Made by a program: the position numbers and the translations under genes
Notes under the pieces: model-generated
Told to the model about the DNA's origin: nothing
Seen by the model: the letters and a program-made list of their open reading frames with translations, nothing else
The model's database searches: none
NCBI GenBank assembly: GCA_020283715.1
Contig: JAIQCW010000152.1
Location: 1-26,634, forward strand
Reading direction: 5' to 3'
Origin: Cytauxzoon felis
Lineage: Eukaryota; Apicomplexa; Aconoidasida; Piroplasmida; Theileriidae
Length of the DNA stretch: 26,634 nucleotides
Shown: positions 19,375 through 26,634 of the stretch, piece after piece
Layout of the letters: every line of letters begins with the position of its first letter
Numbering within the stretch: position 1 is the stretch's first letter

Positions 19375-21315
19375 GTGACATCACTTCGTGTTTATACATA
19401 TAGTATATGTAATAACTTTAAAGGTTTTAAACATACTGTTACTAATGGGACTATAAATCTTGTTACTATACACAATCAACCGATAGTGGCAACACCACCT
19501 ATTACTAACGCTGATCTTACTGGTAAACAATATGTATTTGTATATTTTGAAAAGAATGATGCAGAGGGTACTCGTGAGAAACCACTATTGATATGTTTAG
19601 CTGTGGCAGATGGAGCCAATGCAGGTAATTTATGGTATTCACGTACGAGGCCTGGTGGTCAAAATACATGGAGCAATGCAAGCAATTTTGGTACTAATGA
19701 TAATCCAAACACTATCAACGGTACATTTGCACAAAAACTCAAAGGAATTAAACAAACACTTGAAACTGGTCGTAAAGATACAGGTTATACTCCATTAGAT
19801 TCCGTTGAAATTGATATAAGTCAGACAGCTGGGCCAGCTACTAGTGATTTCAGTTATTATTTTTCTGGAGGAGAGCAAATTACAGTGTAGAAGAAAGAAG
19901 TTAAAGATGCTGGTGGTCTTGCTAGTAATACATGGGTAGGCTATAGGCATTATAGTAGTGGAACATTTACACCTAATAAAATAGTGCACAGTGACCAGGA
20001 AATGCGTGACTTGTCAACTTCTTTGAATCAGCAAATACAACCCAGAGGAGGTATATATGTTTATTACCAAGGAGATGATATAACGAATCCTAAGGTGATA
20101 TGCATATCTAAAGACAATCCTTCAACTTTTTCTAATAATACGTGGTATAAAGCAGGTAGTGGTCCAACTGATTGGAGTGAAGTCTCTGCTAGCGCTGATA
20201 TTAAAAGTAAAGATCCTAGCGTTACTACTGGAGGAACAACTGCAGTTACTGCAGCAGACCTTGAAGCCGCTGGTGCTCAACCAATTACTATTACCCCCGG
20301 TAACGATTATGTAATTAAATTGGACAAGAGGCCTAAGGAGAAGGGTTCTGAAAAAAAGATTAAATATAGAACGAAGGATAAAGATGTTGAGGTTGAGAAG
20401 ATAGAATACGAAGCCGCAGGAAATAGTAAAGTACCTCAAGGATATATATCATATAAACACACAACTTCTATTAATGGCACAATTATATTTAAACATAATG
20501 GCTTTACTTTAAAAGAAGTTAATGAAACCAATGTCTCTAAAATTTTTGTATATTACAAACAAACTGGAGATGAAAAACATGAATTCCCACTCATTATTTG
20601 TGTTGATACTGGAAGTAATTCCAGGAAATACTATAAGAGAGGAAACACGTGGAGTGTAGACGAAGGTCTAAAGGACGTAAATCCAGAAAATCCTGGTGGT
20701 GGTCTTACTACACTTGAAGAGAAACTTAATGATGTTAAAGCGAAATTTGAAGTTAAATTGGACCGTAATTCTTTATACACAGCACGCCCTGATTCTAGCG
20801 GTGGTCAGATTACCCCTGAGGAAGTAAATGATTCAACTAGTAATCCTAAATTTAAAGGTTTTAAACATCGTGCTTCTGCTGGCACTAGTTTCAAGATAAA
20901 TCGTATAACGATACACAATCATGTGATAAAAGGCATTACTGAAGTAGAAGGAAGTGATGGATTTCAAGTAACTTCCAATAATGGAGGTGTATTTGTATAC
21001 TTTACTGAGACTGATGGCAGTCCTACCGGAAAACGTGAGAAACCACTTTTGATATGTCTATCTCAGGATTATACTAAAAGTAATAATGAATCTCCCGGTA
21101 ACAATGTATGGTATAAGCGGAAGAAGAGTGGCAGCGGCTATATATGGCAGAAGGAAACCACTGATTATGATGGTATAAAACCGGGTGGAGATGGTGGTAC
21201 CACAATTGTACAAGAACTTAAAACCGAACTCGAGAAAATTAGTACTCAAGTTGATTCTGATGATCCAGGTTATCCTAGATCTGGACCTATTTCAATGATC
21301 GTTATCACATTGTAA
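19375..21315 (+). pseudogene. Four-unit family gene with in-frame TAG
   Basis: One reading frame from about 19357 to 21315 interrupted only by TAG at 19888-19890 (ITV-stop-KKEV); homologous sequence continues at once in the same frame. No ATG opens the first part: it begins after a stop at 19354-19356 and its first start-like codon is GTG at 19375. It encodes four diverged units of about 110-150 aa with ordered motifs: a YKHxx/FKGFKHR strand, TIHN, VFVYF or IYVYY, KPLLICL or PKVICI, WYKR and a W then a helical LKGIKQTL-type end. The last unit matches the fragment at 6789-7425. No signal peptide or membrane segment is seen. I do not recognise the family. Best read as a gene fragment or pseudogene carried between inverted B modules; an unseen 5' exon is possible. 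Confidence 0.7.
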
Positions 21316-21334
21316 TGTGTTCATTAACTTCATT

Positions 21335-21455
21335 CACCCGTAGCTGATCTCAGGGAAACGGAGGGGGAAGTAAATAAAAAAGCTGTCTGCAAGACAACCT
21401 CAGGTGGAGGCGAGTGGAAAGGTGGAACAGATGTGGATTTGACCTCTAGTGTAGA
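21335..21455 (+). repeat. Fold-back half-element R10R (B2)
   Basis: Starts 20 bp after the stop of the four-unit gene with CACCCGTAGCTGATCTCAGG (B2), then arm GTAAATAAAAAAGCTGTCTGC, CCTCAGGTGG and GGCGAGTGG. It is inverted relative to 19152-19266 and closes the cassette. The remaining bases to 21536 hold no gene. Confidence 0.85.
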
Positions 21456-21536
21456 GGGGCTTCATGAATGAGGAGAATTCACAACTATAATTACATCGTC
21501 CATAGTTCATCATATAAACATTAATGATATTAAAAT

Positions 21537-22818
21537 TCATTTATTATGTGTGATGTGCATGATTTGCGTTACATTTTGTCTACAGATTGGGCATTTCCCG
21601 CTTCTGAGATTGACTTCTTTTGCGCACGAGAGGCAGACACATAAATGTCGACATGGCATAAGTATAGTATCCGATAATGTAGCGAGACAAATAGAACAAG
21701 CCTTAGATTCTTGATCACATTCTTTATTATTATCCAAGGCTGATGATTTAAGGCCATAAACTTCTTGGATTTGATAGCCATAATCACCTTGACGTATGCG
21801 ATATTTTGTTAAAATTATCCTCCAAATATTATTCCTATCATCATACAACAAGCCAGAAGTGATGTAATATGTGAAAACTCTACTTAGAGACTCTACCTTT
21901 ATCAATATCGGGACATATTTATTATCCTTTGAAAATGAACAAAATTCTAAAGTACATTCCAACATCGAACTCAATACATCCGCATCCATACGATATTCCA
22001 AATCCTTACCAACACATAACTTATAGACATCAGTCGAAAACTTTGGAGCAGAGAACCTATGATATCATTTTATCAGTTCAAACGAGATGTACACAACCCG
22101 AGGTTACAACCTTGTCTTCCACTCACCTCCACTTAGGTAACCACCGCCGTTTGTCTTGCAGACGGCTCTTCCATTTACCTATCTCTAAAGAGTAAAGCCA
22201 CTCCCATAGATCGTGGCAGAAGTATACTCATTGGACCTCAAGTGGAACCCGAGAGCGATCTACGGGAGCTTGAGGGGGAAGTAAATAGAAGAGGCGCCAC
22301 GCCTAGTGGAAAAGAGAGCAAGATTGGACTTCAGGTGGATCTGCAGGACAAGGAGCGGTGTTGTTATCTTCAGTGTAGGAATCTCATGTATTGTATTCTC
22401 TCAGTTAAACTTACATTGGAATCCCTCCATTGAGTCCTTTGTGGAATTGTCCAAAGTGGAATGAGACTTCATGTTGTTCGTAAGCATCGTATTTGAAAAT
22501 GATTATAAACTGATCTCCAACCTGGATGAATAGAAGATTAATTGATTATTAAATCTTACAATTTCAATAGCTAGAGATTCTCTCTTGAGTATAAAGGTAG
22601 ATTTTTTACTTGCGATGCCGTTTATTGCAATATTTTGCACTTGTAGAGGCTTAGATGTGATCAAATGCTCCTCCTGTATAACAAGTATGTAAATGATTGA
22701 AGATAAATATACAAACAGGTATAATATTGGTAGTTGAGTATATAATTTGCTGAGGTGTAACGTGATGATTTTCAGTAGTATTGGTACATGTAGTACGACA
22801 TGATAGAGATTGACCCAT
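21537..22818 (-). CDS. MGRN1/RNF157-type RING E3 ligase
   Basis: Exons 22818-22717, 22673-22560, 22521-22415 and 22056-21537 join in phase to 280 aa. The C-terminal RING reads CSICLATLSDTILMPCRHLC then VCLSCAKEVNLRSGKCPICR, a C3HC4 domain with the LPCRHLCxCxxCA spacing typical of the MGRN1/RNF157/LOG2 family. Upstream, KKSTFILKRESLAIEI followed by FIIIFKYDAYEQHEVSFHFG and FSAPKFSTDVYKL match the family's DAR2-type beta region. If translation starts at the second of two adjacent ATGs the protein begins MGQSLSC, an N-myristoylation and palmitoylation motif, as in plant LOG2, suggesting a membrane-bound ligase. The third intron, 22414-22057 (358 nt), is filled by repeat R11. Confidence 0.8.
22099..22342 (+). 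repeat. Fold-back element copy R11 (A...B1) in RING-ligase intron
   Basis: Lies in intron 22414-22057, antisense to the gene. CTTGCAGACGGCTCTTCC, module A (about 22171-22217), a short spacer, ACCTCAAGTGGAACC, B1 (about 22250-22285), then CCACGCCTAGTGG and CTTCAGGTGG. Module B is open in the coding frame as SDLRELEGEVNRRGATPSGK. Confidence 0.9.
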
Positions 22819-23036
22819 CATGTAAAACTATACAACTGAAAAAATAAAATAAATTACATTATTAAACTATTTAAAAAATTAAATTAAACAGTGATAAATT
22901 CATTTTTTGTGAAATTGGGTTACCCTGAGGTACAAACATCTACATTAAGTTCGAAGTTAGCTTCATCGCATATCCATACCTAACACTCACCGATTAACAT
23001 CTAATCTCCGACTAATCTTCCATTGCATGGAGCTTC

Positions 23037-23255
23037 TCCACCTGAGGTCGTCTTGCAGACAGCTCTTCTAATTACCTATCCCTCCAGCTCCCGTAGATCG
23101 CTTCCAGGTATTCCACTTGAGGTCCAATCACTACACTTCCGCCACGATCTCTGGGAGTGGCTTTACTCTTTAGAGATAGGTAATTAGAAGAGCCGCCACG
23201 GCGAGTGGAGAAGAGTTGGATTTGACCTCAGGTGGAGAGGAGCTCTCTGCAAGGA
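23037..23255 (-). repeat. Fold-back element copy R12 (B1...A), intergenic
   Basis: Sits in the 22822-23332 gap. It opens with TCCACCTGAGGTCGTCTTGC and AGACAGCTCTTCTAATTACC, then reversed B1, TTCCACTTGAGGT, a short spacer and reversed A, closing with GAAGAGCCGCCACGGCGAGTGG and ACCTCAGGTGG. The left arm is a hybrid: ATTACCTATCC, typical of module A, runs directly into CTCCAGCTCCC of module B. No gene is seen elsewhere in the gap. Confidence 0.9.
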
Positions 23256-23332
23256 AAGGTTAGGTGGATAATTAGAAGTTGGTTGGACTTAGGTCGATAC
23301 ATAATGCGGTAAGAACAGAGATATGATCCATC

Positions 23333-23947
23333 TTAGGCTTTTGTAATTTTAAGTTCTCCGATATCATATACGTATAATGTTTTAATTGATTCGTCTACTT
23401 TGCATAGGTGTAAGAATGCTAGCATAGTGCATATAACTCTTGAGATTGACGATTGTGATTTTGATGGGTCATATTGTTGGTATATGCATACTGTATAATC
23501 ATCTGGTTTCACTATATGTACATTTTTGAAGACGAGTTTGGACTCTGTTGCTTCGACTGTATATTCAGGATCTAGAACACTAGCTGTGAAGGTTAAATCA
23601 TCCTTCAGAGTATCTTTACTGCATTTATTACCACCTTTTACTACCATCAAACCAATGCACTGATTAAAATTCTTACCCTCCAATTCTATATCTCCAACAC
23701 CATGACCGTCACTATTTACCTTCATGAGGTGAATATGAACCGCTGTTACATCTGGCGCCGCACATGGAAAATATCCCTCTCTACAGTCAAAATTATTTAC
23801 ATCAGAAAACACCGAACATGTTTTTTCTTTATCCCCATTATTAATACATTGAGTTTTACCCCCCAAAAAATTTTCACATGAAGCATCACAATCTATGGGG
23901 CATGTGAGGTTCAGTGATTTTGGCCCCCCCCTTGAGGGGGCCATCAA
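23333..23947 (-). CDS. Cys-rich C-terminal part of a secreted protein
   Basis: Open frame of about 204 codons. The first half is cysteine-rich (TCPIDCDASCENF, TQCINN, KTCSVF, FDCREGYFPC); the second half alternates beta strands with further Cys (NFNQCIGLMVV, NKCSKDTL, DYTVCIYQQYD, RVICTMLAFLHLC), suggesting a disulphide-bonded extracellular domain. No family is recognised. It lacks its own signal peptide; the apparent start is a TTG-ATG at the edge of a frame break. The upstream acidic ORF belongs to the same locus and would be continuous but for one base in the A8 or G8 run at 23920-23960 and a TAG at 24114-24116. It is annotated separately because the sequence as given does not join them. 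Confidence 0.55.
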   Translation of the reverse strand: MMAPSRGGPKSLNLTCPIDCDASCENFLGGKTQCINNGDKEKTCSVFSDVNNFDCREGYFPCAAPDVTAVHIHLMKVNSDGHGVGDIELEGKNFNQCIGLMVVKGGNKCSKDTLKDDLTFTASVLDPEYTVEATESKLVFKNVHIVKPDDYTVCIYQQYDPSKSQSSISRVICTMLAFLHLCKVDESIKTLYVYDIGELKITKA

Positions 23948-24113
23948 CGTTTTTTTTCTCGGATGATGATGCTTGTTCTTCTTCTGATGTTTTGCTCTCT
24001 ACTTTATCATCTTCTGTATTTGCGATTGGCTCCTTTAAAGTCTCGTGCTGATGCACATCGGCATCTGTCTTTGCAGAGTCTAGCTGCTCTTCTTCCGATG
24101 TTTTCTGTCCTTC

Positions 24114-25234
24114 CTATACCTTATAATCATCTTCTAATGGTTTGTTTCTTACCTCTAACTTATGTTTATCTTTGCGGTCCCCATCTTCTGAATTATCCAC
24201 CTTCTCCGGTTCTTTGTGATTTTCTTGTTTCTTATCATCCGTTTTTACATTATTATCGTCATCTTTAGAGTTGTTTTCTTCCCCTTTTCCTTTTTCCTCG
24301 TCCTTATCCTTGTCATTTCTATCTGGGGACGCAGCACCAGATGTAGGGGAATCTTTATTTGCATCATCTTTAGTTTCACCTTTATCATCACTTGAAGATG
24401 CAGTCTTGTCATCAGTTTCACCTGATGTCGTACTATCGTTGCCACTAGCCGTGGTGGCCTCTTTATTTACTTTTCCCTTCGCTTCCGTGAGATCAGCTTC
24501 GGGTTTCTTATCCTTTCCTTCCTCATTATCATCTTTTCCATCGCCAGAACTATTGTCCTTATCATCAGAATTCTTCTCATCCTTTCCTCCCTTATCTTCT
24601 CCATCAGTATTATCGCTCGTACGGTCACTTTCTCCACTCGAGGTCCTGCCGTCAGCTTCTTTATTTACCTCACCCTTATCTTCACTGACATCAGCTGCGG
24701 GTTTTCCACCTGAAGTTTTATCCCCTTCCTTCTCGCCTTCGCCACGGTCTCCGGGAGCGTCTTTACCCTTTAGAGATAGGTAATTAGAAGAGCTCTCTGC
24801 AGTATCTTTCTTGGTATCATGTTTATGGTCATCTTCATGTTCATGGTGATTTTCATGGTCATCATCATAATCATCATGTTCATCATGGCCATGTGCAACA
24901 GACTCTGTGGTATGTGAAGCAGTCTCATGAGTTTCATCTGCTTTATCTGTACCTTCCTGGTCATGTTTCTTGATACTTACAGTCTTTTGTTCTATTTGTA
25001 TGGATGAAAAAGACAATCTTAACCATGATCAATTACCTGAATCGACGTGACGACCTCCGTCATCACTTGGAGCCACATCCAGAAAAGATGACTGAACCTA
25101 TAAAATAAATAAATTTAATATAAAATTTATATTAAGCTTACATTTACTATACGATTTTCATTAATAGACAATGATGGCTTAGTCAAGAGTATAGAGGATA
25201 AGAAAATTATAAAGACACTACTATACCCTAACAT
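24114..25234 (-). CDS. Secreted acidic His/Asp-rich protein with translated repeat
   Basis: An exon from 25234 starts MLGYSSVFIIFLSSILLTKP, a strong signal peptide, and ends near 25144 at AAT|gtaagc; a second short exon lies at about 25099-25040; the main exon runs from about 25017 to 24114. The second junction is not solved: no GT...AG choice that I found keeps phase neatly. The main exon encodes a His/Asp/Glu cluster (HDEHDDYDDDHENHHEHEDD), likely metal-binding or simply acidic, then a long Lys/Asp/Ser-rich disordered region. Module A is translated as SSSNYLSLKGKDAPGDRGEG and B2-like modules as ADVSEDKGEVNKEADGR and ADLTEAKGKVNKEA. The same frame stays open past the TAG at 24114-24116 as far as about 23890 and repeats KTSEEEQ twice, so the TAG may lie in a tiny intron or be a mutation. 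Confidence 0.6.
24441..24505 (-). repeat. Exonic B2-like module (R13a)
   Basis: Reversed CACTAGCCGTGGTGGCCTC block, arm TTTATTTAC and B2 within the acidic protein's exon, translated as EADLTEAKGKVNKEATTASG. No module A accompanies it directly. Confidence 0.8.
24632..24802 (-). repeat. Exonic fold-back element (R13b, A...B2)
   Basis: Contains TCCACTCGAGGTCCTGCCG, arm, reversed diverged B2, TTCCACCTGAAGT, a spacer and reversed A ending GAAGAGCTCTCTGC. It is fully open in the host frame. The B module is more diverged than elsewhere (SEDKGEVNKE), which suggests an older insertion. Confidence 0.85.
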
Positions 25235-25379
25235 TATAGTGTTTTACCTAAATTAGATTAATTTTATTCATCTAAAACACATTTTTATCCATCTAATATC
25301 CTCAATCAATCCCTCATTCACCAATCATCATGTGCACTTGTTGCACCAATCTTACATAAATACATTAAACCTTGTCTAC

Positions 25380-25583
25380 TTCATCTGAGGTCCATCCTGC
25401 CATCAGCTTCCTCTATTTACTTCCCCCTCCGCTTCCCTGAGATCAGCTACGGGTATTCCACTTGAGGTTACATCCTCACTACTTTAGCCACGATCCCCGG
25501 GAGTGACTTTACCCTTTAGGGATAGGTAATTGGAAGAGGCCTCAACGACAAGTGGAAGATAAGGTTATAACCTCAGATGAAGA
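25380..25583 (-). repeat. Fold-back element copy R14 (B2...A), intergenic
   Basis: Lies in the gap 25235-25700 between the acidic-protein gene and the membrane-protein gene. Order: TCATCTGAGGTCC, CTGCCATCAGCTTCCTC, arm, reversed B2, TTCCACTTGAGGT, spacer, reversed A, GAAGAGGCCTC and ACCTCAGATG. Nothing else is seen in this gap. Confidence 0.9.
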
Positions 25584-25700
25584 GTGGAAGTTGAGATATG
25601 TACATAAATAATTTATAAGATTAAATATGTCTAATGATTGACTGCGTTTAAAATATTTTTATTTCGTGAGTTGATGAGATTATAGATACAATTCGTGTGT

Positions 25701-26630
25701 TTATTCATATGACATGAGTAATTTTCTCATATCTCTTGTGAATACTTCTCTAAATGTTTTTTTAGCTTCTTTTACACCACTGCCAAACCAAAATTTGAAT
25801 CCCCTATATCGTGTATAACCTTTAGTTGGCCAATGATCCCTATCAGCTTTCCTATAAGTCTTTAAGTAGCCATCTGAGATGAACATTCCAATAACTAGTG
25901 TTATGAATGCTAATAACAAACTTAATGCTGTCAGAGTACCATTGCTGCTACAGCCTTGATTTCCTACTCCACCCATTCCTATTCCTAACATGACTTCATT
26001 ACTAAGTTGTAGTGTTACAGACAAGAGGTATATTCTGAATTTAGTCCTGTAGAAATATCTAGAGATTCTACAGTATGGATAATGAAGCATGATTAGACAT
26101 ATGGCAGCAGCTGAAAGTAGTGGTAACATTGCGCACCATGCCATATGATAAAATGCCAAACCACTCTTCCACTCATTTTCTGGTGACTTTTTACCACCAT
26201 CTACTCCATACTTTAATACAGTGAAAACACATGAAGGTATACATGTCGTGAATGTCACCAGGAGTGACACCTTATAACCATCAATAAGACCAAGGAATTG
26301 ATACGGAGCAATTGATGGATTGAATGAATAGGCTATTGGATTACTAATCGGGAACATAAATAAAGCTGATATTGCATTAATATCAGTTAACCCTGCGAAA
26401 CTCCCGCCACTGCAGCAACAACATTTACCAGATGCACATTTGTTACATGGACAAGTAGGTTGGCATTCTGAATTACAACTACATTGGCAAGAACTACCCT
26501 TACAACAGCAACAACAACATTTCTTCGTAGAGCTTCCATCACTTCCACTCCCGCCCTTGTATCCGACTGTCCAGCTTATAGCTGCGGAGAGTGAAACAAA
26601 CATCAGCAAAATAAAATACCAAATGAACAT
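25701..26630 (-). CDS. Cys-rich multipass membrane protein
   Basis: Open frame of 309 codons from the ATG at 26630, only four bases from the window edge, so the true start could lie outside. Residues 1-20 (MFIWYFILLMFVSLSAAISW) form a signal peptide or anchor. A Cys cluster at about 38-74 includes CCCCCC and CQCSCNSECQPTCPC, possibly palmitoylated or metal-binding. Four hydrophobic segments follow (SLLVTFTTCIPSCVFTVL, AWCAMLPLLSAAAICLIML, YLLSVTLQLSNEVMLGIGM, ALSLLLAFITLVIGMFI), and the tail is basic and presumably cytosolic. The family is not recognised; lineage-specific multipass families exist in Theileria, but I see no basis for naming one. Confidence 0.7.
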   Translation of the reverse strand: MFIWYFILLMFVSLSAAISWTVGYKGGSGSDGSSTKKCCCCCCKGSSCQCSCNSECQPTCPCNKCASGKCCCCSGGSFAGLTDINAISALFMFPISNPIAYSFNPSIAPYQFLGLIDGYKVSLLVTFTTCIPSCVFTVLKYGVDGGKKSPENEWKSGLAFYHMAWCAMLPLLSAAAICLIMLHYPYCRISRYFYRTKFRIYLLSVTLQLSNEVMLGIGMGGVGNQGCSSNGTLTALSLLLAFITLVIGMFISDGYLKTYRKADRDHWPTKGYTRYRGFKFWFGSGVKEAKKTFREVFTRDMRKLLMSYE

Positions 26631-26634
26631 ACGG

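Noticed and set aside
19888..19890. TAG as recoded (readthrough) codon
   Set aside because: No stimulatory structure is recognised and the gene also lacks a start codon, so a decayed gene is the simpler reading.
22242..22433. Plus-strand 63-codon ORF containing SDLRELEGEVNRR
   Set aside because: It is module B of R11, antisense to the RING-ligase gene and inside its intron; no independent gene signal.
24271..24783. Plus-strand Ser/Pro-rich 170-codon ORF
   Set aside because: Antisense shadow of the Lys/Asp/Ser-rich acidic protein, whose signal peptide and splice sites support the minus strand.
1..26634. tRNA, rRNA or CRISPR-like arrays
   Set aside because: No cloverleaf, conserved rRNA core or regularly spaced direct repeats were recognised; the repeats present are dispersed and inverted.

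Overview
The window looks like nuclear DNA of an apicomplexan piroplasm, most like Theileria equi or a close relative. It is AT-rich, with tightly packed genes on both strands, introns of about 34-90 bp with plain GT...AG borders, conserved eukaryotic housekeeping genes and lineage-specific secreted proteins. The species is an inference; no rRNA or organelle marker is present.

Genes in order, many rebuilt here by joining exons until frame and family agreed: an SH3-domain protein (82-993 +); a PSMG3-like proteasome assembly chaperone (1434-1953 +); an unknown protein (2356-2880 -) whose ATG overlaps the stop of a possible Alba-like gene (2877-3745 -); a six-exon secreted protein (4263-5655 +); a nine-exon WDR18/Ipi3-like WD40 gene (6073-8267 -) diverging from an Rrp9-like gene (8339-9434 +); a four-exon RPAP2/Rtr1-like gene (9646-12209 -); CCT theta (12318-14348 -); an unknown 377-aa protein (14609-15742 +) sharing its stop with a six-exon zinc-knuckle gene (15739-16669 -); a WD-like 710-aa protein (16931-19063 +); a broken four-unit family gene (19375-21315 +); an MGRN1/RNF157-type RING ligase (21537-22818 -); a secreted acidic/Cys-rich locus broken into two frames (23333-25234 -); and a Cys-rich membrane protein reaching the window edge (25701-26630 -).

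The outstanding feature is a dispersed fold-back repeat family of roughly 200-350 bp, about 13 loci in 26.6 kb. Each locus has inverted arms (GCTCTTCTATTTAC) with swappable end blocks and two internal modules: A (ATTACCTATCTCTAAAGAGT ... CACTCCCGGAGATCGTGGCG) and B, in two variants, B1 (AGCGATCTACGGGAGCTGGA) and B2 (GCTGATCTCAGGGAAGCGGA). Ordinary copies are A...B with a short variable spacer. Three loci are instead B...B in inverted orientation around cargo of about 240, 600 and 2070 bp; two of these cargoes are pieces of the same protein family.

Copies sit between genes, inside introns and inside exons. All five introns longer than 100 bp carry a copy, while every other intron I could define is 90 bp or less and carries none. 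Two genes translate copies into low-complexity insertions in the same reading frame, and one intergenic copy shares an almost identical spacer with an exonic copy. This A/B modular element and its apparent capture of cargo is the best candidate for an undescribed system here.

Functionally the conserved genes cover ribosome biogenesis (Rrp9-like and WDR18-like, divergent from a 71-bp gap), protein folding and turnover (CCT theta, PSMG3-like, RING ligase) and RNA metabolism (RPAP2-like, zinc knuckle). No rRNA, tRNA or CRISPR was recognised.
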